Shown piece after piece: positions 32,034-40,442 of a stretch of 64,000 nucleotides of DNA (position 1 is its first letter; every line of letters begins with the position of its first letter). Origin of the DNA: JBDSSS01 sp963764195 (GTDB lineage Bacteria > Actinomycetota > Actinomycetes > Actinomycetales > Dermatophilaceae); NCBI GenBank assembly GCA_963764195.1, contig CAVXRG010000010.1, forward strand, positions 1,211,041 to 1,275,040, read 5' to 3'. The notes beneath the pieces were generated by a model. It worked only from the letters and a program-made list of their open reading frames with translations, made no database searches and was not told the origin of the DNA. The position numbers were made by a program, and so were the translations under genes.

Positions 32034-33053
32034 CTACCCGCGGTCGCGGGACCGCGGGAGCAGACCGACCCTGTCGTAGACGCGTCGCACCGTCGCCTCG
32101 GCGATCTCGCTCGCCCGCTCGGCCCCGTCCGCGAGGATCCGGTCGAGCTCGGCCGGGTCGGCCATCAGCTCGAGGGTGCGCTCCCGGAAGGGCCCGACGG
32201 CGTCGAGGACGACGTCGGCGACGTCCTTCTTCAGGTCGCCGTAGCCGCGACCGGCATACGTCTGCTCGAGCGCGGCGATCGGCGTGCCGGACAGGGCCGA
32301 GTGGATCGACAGGAGGTTGGAGATGCCGGGCTTGGCGGCCTCGTCGAAGCGGATCTCGCGCTCGGTGTCGGTGACGGCCGACCGGATCTTCTTCGCGGTG
32401 CGGGCCGGCTCGTCGAGCAGGCTGATCAGGCCGGCGTCCGAGGCTGCGGACTTGCTCATCTTCGCCGTCGGGTCCTGCAGGTCCTGGATCTTCGCGGTGG
32501 CCCGCATGATGTGGGGCTCCGGCACGACGAGGGTCTCGCCGAAGCGGGTGTTGAACCGGCCGGCGAGGTCACGCGAGAGCTCGAGGTGCTGGCGCTGGTC
32601 CTCCCCGACCGGCACGACGTTCGCGTCGTAGATGAGGATGTCGGCCGCCTGCAGGACGGGATAGGTGAAGAGCCCCACGTTGGTGTTGGTGCCCTTGGCG
32701 GACTTGTCCTTGAACTGGGTCATCCGGCTCGCCTCACCGAACCCGGTCAGCGTGCTGAGGACCCAGGCGAGCTCGGCGTGCTGGCTGATGTGGCTCTGGA
32801 CGAAGAGGACCGAGCGCTCCGGGTCGACACCCCCGGCGATGAACTGCGCGGCCGTGAGGCGGGTGCGCCGGCGCAGGACCTCGGGGTCGGGGGCGACGGT
32901 GAGGGCGTGCAGGTCGGCCACGAAGTAGAACGCGTCGTGGGTGCGCTGCAGGGTGACCCACTCGACGAGCGCCCCGATGTAGTTGCCGAGGTGGAGCGAG
33001 TCGCTCGTCGGCTGCATTCCGGACAGGCTGCGGGGCGTGGTCGTCGAAGACAT
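32034..33053 (-). CDS. trpS: Tryptophanyl-tRNA synthetase
   Basis: Charges tRNA-Trp. 339 residues, class I synthetase. HLGNYIGALVEW near residue 20 holds the HIGH-equivalent motif, GEDQRQHLELSRDLA the substrate-binding part and AKMSKSA near residue 200 the KMSKS loop. ATG at 33053 is chosen as closest to the conserved start (SLSGMQPTSDSLHLGN); an in-frame ATG at 33071 is possible. A CAGAAT six bases upstream of 33053 could be a leaderless -10. Confidence 0.95.
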   Translation of the reverse strand: MSSTTTPRSLSGMQPTSDSLHLGNYIGALVEWVTLQRTHDAFYFVADLHALTVAPDPEVLRRRTRLTAAQFIAGGVDPERSVLFVQSHISQHAELAWVLSTLTGFGEASRMTQFKDKSAKGTNTNVGLFTYPVLQAADILIYDANVVPVGEDQRQHLELSRDLAGRFNTRFGETLVVPEPHIMRATAKIQDLQDPTAKMSKSAASDAGLISLLDEPARTAKKIRSAVTDTEREIRFDEAAKPGISNLLSIHSALSGTPIAALEQTYAGRGYGDLKKDVADVVLDAVGPFRERTLELMADPAELDRILADGAERASEIAEATVRRVYDRVGLLPRSRDRG

Positions 33054-33160
33054 GGCTGCATTCTGGCCCATCCGGTCCGGCCGTCGAACGTCCGGGAGGT
33101 CCACTACGCTTCCCCCGACCCGGGGCCCGCCCCCACCGGCGCCGCGCCCCAGGAGACCCG

Positions 33161-33976
33161 ATGTACACCCCCAAGCTGAGCTCCCGGCTCGCCGTCGAGG
33201 CGATCGGCACCTTCTGGCTCGTCTTCATCGGCTGCGGGTCCGCGATCTTCAACGGCCGCTTCGCGGTGCAGACGCTCGTCGACGGAGCGCCGGTCCAGCT
33301 CGGCATCGGCCACCTCGGCGTCGCCATCGCCTTCGGGCTCGCCGTCACGACGATGGCCTACGCGATGGGGCACGTCTCGGGCGCCCACTTCAACCCCGCC
33401 GTGACGATCGGGATCGCGGTGGCCCGGCGCTTCGACTGGACGGACGTGCCGGCCTACGTCGGCGCCCAGCTCGTCGGCGGCGTGCTGGCGGGCGGTGCCC
33501 TCGCCGGCCTGGTGCGCTCGAAGGGCCTGCCGACCACCGGAAACCTCGCCGCCAACGGCTTCGGCGAGCACTCCCCCGGCGGCTTCGGGCTCGGCGCGGT
33601 GCTCGTCGTCGAGGCGCTCGTCACCGCCTTCTTCGTCTACATCATCCTCGGCTCGACGAAGCAGGACGCCCCGAAGGGTTTCGCACCGCTCGCGATCGGC
33701 TTCGGGCTGCTCCTCGCCCACCTCGTGGCGATCCCCGTCAGCAACGCCTCGATCAACCCGGCCCGGTCGACCGCGGTCGCCTTCTTCAACGGCGACGGCG
33801 CCCCCGGCCAGCTCTGGGCCTTCTGGGTCGCTCCCGTCGTCGGAGCCCTCATCGCCGGGGCCACCTTCGCGTTCATCACCGGCGAGGACCGGTCCGAGAT
33901 GGACATCGACGGCTCGACCGACGACGTGACGAACGCGGAGGTGGACGCGCAGGGCCAGCCGGTGCTCGACGACTGA
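33161..33976 (+). CDS. aqpZ: Aquaporin Z-type water channel
   Basis: Six-helix membrane channel of 271 residues with the two half-helix motifs SGAHFNPAVT and NASINPARS that form the pore. Longer than E. coli AqpZ (231) through an acidic C-terminal tail (TGEDRSEMDIDGSTDDV). Residues at the selectivity filter resemble water channels rather than glycerol facilitators, judged only by the overall AqpZ-like sequence. AGGAG five bases before ATG 33161 gives a normal ribosome binding site. Confidence 0.92.
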   Translation: MYTPKLSSRLAVEAIGTFWLVFIGCGSAIFNGRFAVQTLVDGAPVQLGIGHLGVAIAFGLAVTTMAYAMGHVSGAHFNPAVTIGIAVARRFDWTDVPAYVGAQLVGGVLAGGALAGLVRSKGLPTTGNLAANGFGEHSPGGFGLGAVLVVEALVTAFFVYIILGSTKQDAPKGFAPLAIGFGLLLAHLVAIPVSNASINPARSTAVAFFNGDGAPGQLWAFWVAPVVGALIAGATFAFITGEDRSEMDIDGSTDDVTNAEVDAQGQPVLDD

Positions 33977-34021
33977 CCGGACCGGCAGGCTCGACGACTC
34001 TCTGCCACCAGTTCATCTCTC

Positions 34022-34051
34022 ACCTTCATTGAGCCGAAATGAAGGTAGGAT
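34022..34051 (+). promoter_or_regulatory. Palindromic operator and -10 before SatD gene
   Basis: ACCTTCATT (34022-34030) and AATGAAGGT (34038-34046) form a perfect 9-bp inverted repeat with a 7-base spacer. TAGGAT (34046-34051) ends six bases before the ATG at 34058, so the palindrome covers the area between -35 and -10 of a predicted leaderless promoter. An additional TTCATCTCT half-like site lies just upstream. Confidence 0.6.
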
Positions 34052-34057
34052 CAACAT

Positions 34058-34708
34058 ATGACGACTTTGAAGCCCTCACCTTCACCGGTGGCCCTCATCG
34101 GTGACCTCGTCGGGTCCCGGCGAGCCCGCGACCGGCAGAGCGTGCACGACCGCCTCCAGGTCGGTCTCAGCCTCACCAACGACCGGGTCGCCGCCACCCA
34201 CCCCCTCGCCATCCCCGCCGGGGACGAGTTCCAGGGTGTCTACCCCACGCTCGGCGCCGCCCTCGAGGCCGCGTTCCGGCTGCGGCTGGGACTCGGGCCC
34301 GAGATCGGCGTGCGGTTCGGGATCGGGCGGGGCCCGATCGAGACCCTCGACACCGTCCGCGGCATCCAGGACGGACCCGCCTACTGGTCGGCCCGGGCCG
34401 CCATCGAGTCCGCTGCGGAGCGGGCCGGGCGGGCCCGCACGCACACCGCCCGCACCGCCTACGCCTCGACCGAGGACGACCCGGCGACGGTGACGGCCGT
34501 CGGGGCCGCCCTGGACTGTCTGGACTTCATGGTTGGCTCTCTCTCGACGACGTCGCACGAGATCCTCGGAGGGCTGATGGACGGCAGGACACAGCAGGCC
34601 ATCGCGGCACAGCTGCGCCTCAGCCCGTCCGCGGTGTCGCAACGGATCCGGCGCGACGGCATCGCCGTCGCGCTCGAGGCGATGACGGCCCTGACGGAGC
34701 TGGCGTGA
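34058..34708 (+). CDS. SatD-family protein with C-terminal HTH
   Basis: 216-residue protein. The N-terminal part ALIGDLVGSRRARDRQ...PAGDEFQGVYPTLGAAL matches the SatD family (nucleotide-cyclase-like fold, function unknown). The C-terminal part (GRTQQAIAAQLRLSPSAVSQRIRRD near residue 170) is a helix-turn-helix resembling sigma region 4, so it probably binds DNA, plausibly the palindrome just upstream of its own gene. Overlaps the next gene by GTGA. Confidence 0.8.
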   Translation: MTTLKPSPSPVALIGDLVGSRRARDRQSVHDRLQVGLSLTNDRVAATHPLAIPAGDEFQGVYPTLGAALEAAFRLRLGLGPEIGVRFGIGRGPIETLDTVRGIQDGPAYWSARAAIESAAERAGRARTHTARTAYASTEDDPATVTAVGAALDCLDFMVGSLSTTSHEILGGLMDGRTQQAIAAQLRLSPSAVSQRIRRDGIAVALEAMTALTELA

Positions 34709-35505
34709 CCTGGCTGGCCGTCACCCTCATCGGGATCGGGCTCGCCGACCTGGTCCGCTCCCGCTCGACCGCCCGCGCTCACGTGGCGGCCCACGTCGTC
34801 GCGCCGGCGACGATCGTGGTCACGGCGGTCGTCGCCGGCCTGCACGGGTGGGCCGACGCCCTCGCCCTGCTCCTCGCCGCACTGGGGTCCGCGGCCTGGA
34901 TCGAGCTGTCGGCCCGCACCCAGCGCGACGGGCAGCAGGCCGGTCGCGCCCTCGCGGCGATCGCGGCGACCCTCGCGCTCCCCCTCCTGTTCTCCGGGGC
35001 GACGAGCGCCCCCGACGGCCTGCTCGGCCGGTGGCTGCGCTGGGCCGACCTGCCCGGCGCGCTCGCGCCCGACCCCGCCCGGGTGCTGCTCCTCACCGGA
35101 CTCGTCCTGCTCAACGTCGCCACGGCCAACGTCCTCGTCCGGCTCGTGCTGCTGACGATCGGGGCGCTGAGCCCCGACCAGGTGACCGCGCCACCCGTCC
35201 CCCAGCCCGCCGACCGGCTCAAGGGCGGACGGCTGCTCGGGCCGATGGAGCGGCTCGTCATCCTCGGCCTCGGGCTCGCGGGCGAGTTCGCGGCGGCCGG
35301 CCTCGTCATCGCGGCCAAGGGCCTGCTCCGCTTCCCCGAGATCCAGGCGTCCGCCCGGTCCCGCTCGGGCACGTCCGGCGCCGGCGACCCGGCCGGCTCC
35401 TACCCCGGCGGCCCCGCCGGGATCGACGACGTCACCGAGTACTTCCTCGTCGGCTCCTTCGTCAGCTGGCTGCTCGCGCTCGCCTCGCTGGCGCTCGCCG
35501 CGTGA
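34705..35505 (+). CDS. Membrane protein paired with SatD (DUF3307-partner-like)
   Basis: 266 residues with about seven hydrophobic segments. The C-terminal half (GGRLLGPMERLVILGLGLAG, then AAKGLLRFPEI and VTEYFLVGSFVSWLLAL) resembles the C-terminal part of DUF3307 proteins, which commonly accompany SatD. The N-terminal DUF3307 motif itself is not obvious, so the family call is tentative. GTG start inside the GTGA overlap indicates coupled translation. Function unknown. Confidence 0.75.
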   Translation: MTWLAVTLIGIGLADLVRSRSTARAHVAAHVVAPATIVVTAVVAGLHGWADALALLLAALGSAAWIELSARTQRDGQQAGRALAAIAATLALPLLFSGATSAPDGLLGRWLRWADLPGALAPDPARVLLLTGLVLLNVATANVLVRLVLLTIGALSPDQVTAPPVPQPADRLKGGRLLGPMERLVILGLGLAGEFAAAGLVIAAKGLLRFPEIQASARSRSGTSGAGDPAGSYPGGPAGIDDVTEYFLVGSFVSWLLALASLALAA

Positions 35506-35629
35506 CGCCGGCGCCCGCCTCCGAGGCCTCCGAGGGCCGCCGAGAGCCGTCCGAGGGCCGTCCGGGGGCCCCCGCCTGCACTGATAGCGTCGGAACGTCC
35601 GCAGCCACACCGATGTGAAGGGTCAACCC

Positions 35630-36631
35630 GTGAGCACTCCCCCCGTCGCCGCCCCTGTGAAGGTCGCCGTCACCGGCGCCGCAGGCCAGATCGGCTACAG
35701 CCTCCTGTTCCGCATCGCGAGCGGCGCACTGCTCGGTCCCGACACCCCCGTCGAGCTCCGGCTCCTCGAGATCACGCCCGCCCTCAAGGCCCTCGAGGGC
35801 GTCGTCATGGAGCTCGACGACTGCGCCTTCCCGACTCTCGCCAAGGTCGAGATCGGTGACGACGCGCGGACCGTCTTCGACGGCGTCAACCACGCCCTGC
35901 TCGTCGGGGCCCGCCCCCGCGGCGCCGGCATGGAGCGCGGCGACCTCCTCGAGGCCAACGGCGGCATCTTCGCCCCCCAGGGCAAGGCGCTCAACGACGT
36001 CGCGGCCGACGACGTGCGGATCACGATCACCGGCAACCCGGCCAACACCAACGCCCTCATCGCGATGTCCAACGCTCCCGACATCCCCACCGAGCGTTTC
36101 TCGGCCCTGACCCGTCTCGACCACAACCGTGCCATCGGCCAGCTCGCGAAGAAGCTCGGCGTGCCCGTCACCGAGATCCGCAAGATGACGATCTGGGGCA
36201 ACCACTCGGCGACCCAGTACCCCGACCTCTTCCACGCGGAGGTCGGCGGTCGCAACGCCGCCGAGGCCGTCGGCGACCAGGACTGGCTCGAGAGCACCTT
36301 CATCCCGACCGTGGCCAAGCGCGGCGCGGCGATCATCGAGGCCCGCGGGGCCTCCTCTGCGGCCTCTGCCGCGTCGGCGACGATCGACCACGCCCGCACC
36401 TGGGTCGAGGGCACCGCCGACGGCGACTGGGTCTCGATGGCCGTCCGCTCCGACGGCTCCTACGGCGTGCAGGAGGGGCTGATGTCCTCCTTCCCCGTCA
36501 CCATCACCGACGGCCGCTGGAGCATCGTCCAGGGCCTCGACATCGACGACTTCTCGCGCGGCCGGATCGACGCCTCAGTGGCCGAGCTCGCCGAGGAGCG
36601 CGACGCCGTCAAGGGCCTCGGCCTGATCTGA
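35630..36631 (+). CDS. mdh: Malate dehydrogenase
   Basis: NAD-dependent TCA-cycle enzyme, 333 residues. It has the NAD motif TGAAGQIGYSLLFRIA near residue 18, the GARPRGAGMERGDLLEANG loop, GNPANTNALIA, the catalytic Asp/His pair in RLDHNRAIGQLA and WGNHSATQYPD, all typical of the cytosolic-MDH-like bacterial type. GTG at 35630 was preferred over GTG at 35615 because GAAGGG sits at ribosome-binding distance from 35630. Single-gene transcript closed by a strong terminator. Confidence 0.95.
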   Translation: MSTPPVAAPVKVAVTGAAGQIGYSLLFRIASGALLGPDTPVELRLLEITPALKALEGVVMELDDCAFPTLAKVEIGDDARTVFDGVNHALLVGARPRGAGMERGDLLEANGGIFAPQGKALNDVAADDVRITITGNPANTNALIAMSNAPDIPTERFSALTRLDHNRAIGQLAKKLGVPVTEIRKMTIWGNHSATQYPDLFHAEVGGRNAAEAVGDQDWLESTFIPTVAKRGAAIIEARGASSAASAASATIDHARTWVEGTADGDWVSMAVRSDGSYGVQEGLMSSFPVTITDGRWSIVQGLDIDDFSRGRIDASVAELAEERDAVKGLGLI

Positions 36632-36673
36632 CCTGACGCCGACGCCACTCGAAGGCGCCCCGGCAGCCGCGAG

Positions 36674-36702
36674 GCGCCGGCCCCCCACGCGGGGGCCGGC
36701 GC
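36674..36702 (+). terminator. mdh terminator
   Basis: Perfect 12-bp stem GCGCCGGCCCCC / GGGGGCCGGCGC with loop CACGC, followed by TTCGCCTT. The loop is identical to that of the sdhB terminator. Confidence 0.78.
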
Positions 36703-36818
36703 TTCGCCTTGCCCTGAGTGGACTACGCAGCGGTCGTCCCTCGGAGCGCCATCCGAGAAGTACCGAGGCCGAAAGTCACCGGTCGTTTCGAGGACGGACG
36801 GGGCGAACGACCGCGACG

Positions 36819-37448
36819 TCAGGTCGCGGACCTCAGCGCATCGGCGACGAGGTGGAGCTCCCCTTCCACGTGGTCGACCATTCCCGCGAAGGCTTTCGGC
36901 CCCCGGCCGAACGGGTCCGCGATGTCCGATTGTCGCGCGGACCGAGGTTGCGCGAGGCCACGGAGCGAGACCGCACGGCGTGCGAGGGCCGACACCTGAC
37001 TGACGGGAACCTCACTCCGAGGACTTCCGACCGCGTCGGCCGTTGCGGCATGCGGCGCACCGTCACCTGCTCTCGCCCTGAGCAGGTCGGTGAGGTCCAC
37101 GAGAGTCGCGGTGTAGCGCAGGGCTGCGGGATGCATCGTGACGACCGCGGCACGGTGCTCGCGGGCGGCACAGATCACGAGGTCGGCTCGGCGCACCAGC
37201 TCAGCCGTCAGCTGCCGGGCACGAAAATCCGACGCATCGGCTCCGTGGTGTTCGAGCCAGTCCGCAGAGTCTGGCTCCATGCCACGACCCACGAGCGCCG
37301 CTGTACCAGCGCTGGAGACCTCGATCCCGGAGCCGTCGAGGAGCTGGGCGAGTCGGCGTTCGATGTACGGCGAGCGCGCGACATTTCCGGTACACACGAC
37401 CAGCACCACCCCCGCTGAGGTGGGGCTCGATGGTTCCGATCCGGTCAC
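36819..37448 (-). CDS. Low-molecular-weight protein tyrosine phosphatase
   Basis: 209-residue LMW-PTP family protein. The P-loop VCTGNVARSP (C-x5-R-S) sits near residue 19 and the general-acid Asp in DIADPFGRG near residue 180; both catalytic elements are intact. In Gram-positives such enzymes (Wzb/CpsB-like) often act with exopolysaccharide synthesis; the rml genes lie 1.5 kb away, but no tyrosine kinase is adjacent. GTG at 37448 with GAGGAG five bases upstream. The surrounding 36.7-37.6 kb looks less GC-rich than its neighbours. Nothing recognisable lies in 37449-37625. Confidence 0.85.
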   Translation of the reverse strand: MTGSEPSSPTSAGVVLVVCTGNVARSPYIERRLAQLLDGSGIEVSSAGTAALVGRGMEPDSADWLEHHGADASDFRARQLTAELVRRADLVICAAREHRAAVVTMHPAALRYTATLVDLTDLLRARAGDGAPHAATADAVGSPRSEVPVSQVSALARRAVSLRGLAQPRSARQSDIADPFGRGPKAFAGMVDHVEGELHLVADALRSAT

Positions 37449-37625
37449 AGAGACTCCTCATGCATCATGCCTCGTTCGGTGGACCCACGAAGGCAAGCCC
37501 GATCATACGTAGTCCCACCGCAGCAACCGAGCCTCCCTCGCAGGCACGATCCACACCTCCGCATCCGAGCCCGTCGTGGGCTCGACGATGCCCTGTTGCC
37601 GCCCGTGAGCGGCATACCGCTGCGG

Positions 37626-37952
37626 TCAGCGGGTGACGGACGTGGGGGGTGTGCGCAACCGGTCCCGGTCGCCGGGGTTGAGGTTGACCGTGGCGGAGGC
37701 GATGAGCACGCCGACGCCGAGCGAGAGCAGGACGATCGCGTCGAAGGTGCGGTTGCGCACGTGCAGACCACCGACCCGTCGCTCGGGCCGGGCCAGGACG
37801 CGGGTCAGGGCCGCGCCGAGGAAGCCGACGAAGACCACCTCGCCGCCGAGGCGGATCTGGCCCAGGCCCATCGTGAGCACCCCGGCCCCGACGACGACGG
37901 CGAAGACCCACCACACGCCCAGGACGAGGAACCCGCTGCCGCGCCACTTCAT
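37626..37952 (-). CDS. DUF3017 membrane protein
   Basis: 108 residues with three hydrophobic helices and the family stretch RRVGGLHVRNRTFDAIVLL near residue 58. DUF3017 proteins regularly follow folD in actinobacteria, as here (58-base gap). Function unknown. Confidence 0.83.
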   Translation of the reverse strand: MKWRGSGFLVLGVWWVFAVVVGAGVLTMGLGQIRLGGEVVFVGFLGAALTRVLARPERRVGGLHVRNRTFDAIVLLSLGVGVLIASATVNLNPGDRDRLRTPPTSVTR

Positions 37953-38010
37953 CGGCGCCGCGCCCCGCCCATCGGACGGGCCGGCGCCGGTCCCCGTGGC
38001 CCGGCGGAGG

Positions 38011-38871
38011 TCACGCCCGCGCCACCGACGCCTCGGCGGCAGCGACGATGTTGCTCAGCAGCAGGGCCCGCGTCATCGGGCCGACGCCACCCGGGTTGGG
38101 GCTGACCCAGCCGGCCACCTCGGCGACGTCGGCCGCGACGTCGCCGGCGATCTTGCCGTCGACCCGGCTCACGCCGACGTCGAGGACGGCGGCGCCCGGC
38201 TTGACCATCGCGGCCGTGATGATGCCGGGAACCCCGGCCGCGGCGATGACGATGTCGGCCTGGCGCACCTCGGCGGCGAGGTCCTTGGTCCCGGTGTGGC
38301 AGAGCGTCACCGTGGCGTTCTCGCTCTTGCGGGTGAGGATGAGGCCGAGCGGCCGGCCGACGGTGAGGCCGCGGCCGACGACGACGACCTTCGCGCCGGC
38401 GATCGGCACGTCGTGGCGGCGGAGCAGCTCGATGCAGCCCATCGGGGTGCACGGCAGGGGTGCGGCCTTGCCGAGCGCGAGCCAGCCGAGGTTCATCGGG
38501 TGGAGGCCGTCGACGTCCTTCTCCGGCGCGACCCGCGAGAGCAGCGCCATCTCGTCGAGGCCGGTGGGCTGCTGGACGAGGAAGCCGGTGCACTCGGGGT
38601 CGGCGTTGAGCTCGTCGATGACGGCCTCGACCTCGGCCTGGGTGGCGCTCGCGGGCAGGTCCCGGCGGATGCTCGTGATGCCGATCTGCGCGCAGTCCTT
38701 GTGCTTGGCGTTGACGTACCACTGGCTGCCGGGGTCCTCGCCGACGAGGACCGTGCCGAGCCCGGGCACCACACCCACCTCGGCGAGGGCGGCGACCCGT
38801 CGGGTCAGCTCCTCCTTGATCGATGCGAGCGTGGCCTTGCCGTCGAGGATCTGTGCCGTCACCTCGCCCAT
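38011..38871 (-). CDS. folD: Methylenetetrahydrofolate dehydrogenase/cyclohydrolase
   Basis: Bifunctional one-carbon enzyme of 286 residues. The catalytic Lys lies in SQWYVNAKHKDCAQIG near residue 53, followed by FLVQQPTGLDE (QLPLP-equivalent), VDGLHP, PCTPMG and the NADP-binding VVGRGLTVGRPLG. The C-terminal AVLDVGVSR and SPNPGGVGPMTRALLL are intact. ATG at 38871 begins the conserved N-terminus (TAQILDGKATLASIKEEL). Confidence 0.95.
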   Translation of the reverse strand: MGEVTAQILDGKATLASIKEELTRRVAALAEVGVVPGLGTVLVGEDPGSQWYVNAKHKDCAQIGITSIRRDLPASATQAEVEAVIDELNADPECTGFLVQQPTGLDEMALLSRVAPEKDVDGLHPMNLGWLALGKAAPLPCTPMGCIELLRRHDVPIAGAKVVVVGRGLTVGRPLGLILTRKSENATVTLCHTGTKDLAAEVRQADIVIAAAGVPGIITAAMVKPGAAVLDVGVSRVDGKIAGDVAADVAEVAGWVSPNPGGVGPMTRALLLSNIVAAAEASVARA

Positions 38872-38912
38872 CCTGCCACTGCCGCGGTATGCCGCGGGCG
38901 CGGGCCGCGCGG

Positions 38913-39515
38913 TCAGGCCGGGTCGGTCCGCGCGTACCACTGCTCGCACGCCTCGAAGCTCGGGAGCAGGCCGTCGTCGCGGGCCTGCTCGAGGCCCGGC
39001 GCCTGCGCGTCCTTGGGCGAGAGCAGCGGGTCGAGCCCGTCGGGCAGGGTGAGCCCGACGGTCGGGTCGAGCGGATGGATGCCGTGCTCGGCCTGCGGGT
39101 TGTAGGCCGCCGAGCAGAGGTAGGTGGCGGTCGTGCCGTCCTCGAGCGCGACGAAGGCGTGGCCGAGACCCTCGGCGAGGTAGACCGCGCGACGGTCGAC
39201 CGTGTCGAGCAGCACCGAGTCCCACTCCCCGAAGGTCGGGGAGCCCACCCGGAGGTCGACGACGTAGTCGATGAGGGATCCCGCCATGGCCATCACGTAC
39301 TTGGCCTGCCCGACCGGCACGTCGGCGAAGTGGATGCCGCGCAGCGTGCCGCGGGAGGAGACCGAGACGTTGGTCTGGATGACGTCGAGGCGGTGGCCCG
39401 TCACCTCGGCCAGCCGGTCGCCCCGGAAGGACTCGAGGAACACGCCCCGGTCGTCGGGGAACTGGCGCGGGGTGATCTCGAACGCCCCCGCGATCTTCAG
39501 CGGCCGGATGTCCAT
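38913..39515 (-). CDS. rmlC: dTDP-4-dehydrorhamnose 3,5-epimerase
   Basis: 200-residue cupin enzyme of the dTDP-L-rhamnose pathway. The conserved RGTLRGIHF (catalytic His) is near residue 57, with the Asp of VDLRVGSPTFGEW and the tyrosine-containing GLGHAFVALEDGTTATYLCS. It shares one base with the rmlA stop (TGATG), so rmlA and rmlC are co-translated. Convergent with nothing; folD is downstream in the same direction with its own start. Confidence 0.94.
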   Translation of the reverse strand: MDIRPLKIAGAFEITPRQFPDDRGVFLESFRGDRLAEVTGHRLDVIQTNVSVSSRGTLRGIHFADVPVGQAKYVMAMAGSLIDYVVDLRVGSPTFGEWDSVLLDTVDRRAVYLAEGLGHAFVALEDGTTATYLCSAAYNPQAEHGIHPLDPTVGLTLPDGLDPLLSPKDAQAPGLEQARDDGLLPSFEACEQWYARTDPA

Positions 39516-40393
39516 CAGATCGTGTCCCGTCCCTCGTCGAGCAGGCCCTGCAGGTAGAGGCCGTAGCCGCTCTTGACCTGCGCGTCCGCGTGGAGCTTGA
39601 GGCCGGCGTCGTCGAGCCAGCCCTGGCGCCAGGCGATCTCCTCGACGCAGCCGATCTTCTGGCCCTGGCGGGCCTCGACGACGTGGACGTACTGACTCGC
39701 ATCCATCAGCCCGATGAAGGTCCCGGTGTCGAACCACGCGGTGCCGCGCGGGAGCACGCTGACGGTGAGCTGGGAGCGACCGAGGTAGACCTCGTTGATG
39801 CCGGTGATCTCCAGCTCGCCGCGCTCGCTCGGCTCGAGGTTGCGGGCGATCTCGACGACGTCGTTGTCGTAGAAGTAGAGACCGGGCACCGCGTAGTGGG
39901 AGCGGGGGTGGGCCGGCTTCTCCTCGATGGAGAGCACGTTGCCGGTCGGGTCGAACTCGACGACGCCGTAGGCGGTGGGGTCCGAGACGGCATACGCGAA
40001 GACGTGGCCGCCGACGACGTCGGTGTGGTCGGTCAGCCGCCGGCCGAGGCCGGCGCCGTAGAAGATGTTGTCACCGAGGACGAGGGCCACGGTGTCGTCA
40101 CCGATGAAGTCGGCCCCGAGGATGAACGCCTGGGCGAGCCCGTCGGGGCTGGGCTGGACGACGTACTCCAGCGAGATGCCCCACTGCGAGCCGTCCCCGA
40201 GCAGCCGCCGGAACTGCTCGGCGTCCTGCGGCGTCGTGATGACGAGGATCTCGCGGATGCCGGCGAGCATGAGGGTCGAGAGCGGGTAGTAGACCATCGG
40301 CTTGTCGTAGACCGGCATCAGCTGCTTGCTGACCCCTCGGGTGATCGGGTGGAGCCGCGTGCCGGAGCCGCCGGCGAGAATGATGCCCTTCAT
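39515..40393 (-). CDS. rmlA: Glucose-1-phosphate thymidylyltransferase
   Basis: First enzyme of dTDP-rhamnose synthesis, 292 residues. Nucleotidyltransferase motif LAGGSGTRLHPITRGVSKQL at residues 6-25, then YDKPMVYYPLS and the metal-binding GDNIFYG, and EEKPAHPRS. ATG at 40393 is preceded by TACGCT at seven bases. Divergent from rmlB across only 49 bases. Confidence 0.96.
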   Translation of the reverse strand: MKGIILAGGSGTRLHPITRGVSKQLMPVYDKPMVYYPLSTLMLAGIREILVITTPQDAEQFRRLLGDGSQWGISLEYVVQPSPDGLAQAFILGADFIGDDTVALVLGDNIFYGAGLGRRLTDHTDVVGGHVFAYAVSDPTAYGVVEFDPTGNVLSIEEKPAHPRSHYAVPGLYFYDNDVVEIARNLEPSERGELEITGINEVYLGRSQLTVSVLPRGTAWFDTGTFIGLMDASQYVHVVEARQGQKIGCVEEIAWRQGWLDDAGLKLHADAQVKSGYGLYLQGLLDEGRDTI

Positions 40394-40400
40394 GCGCGCC

Positions 40401-40435
40401 AGCGTAGGGGACGGTCACGACGGGGCCAGTAGCCT
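40401..40435. promoter_or_regulatory. Divergent rmlA / rmlB leaderless promoters
   Basis: Within the 49-base gap, TACGCT on the minus strand (40406-40401) and TAGCCT on the plus strand (40430-40435) each end seven bases before the respective ATG. The two -10 boxes are only about 23 bases apart, so the -35 region of each overlaps the other promoter. Confidence 0.55.
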
Positions 40436-40442
40436 TGCCGCC

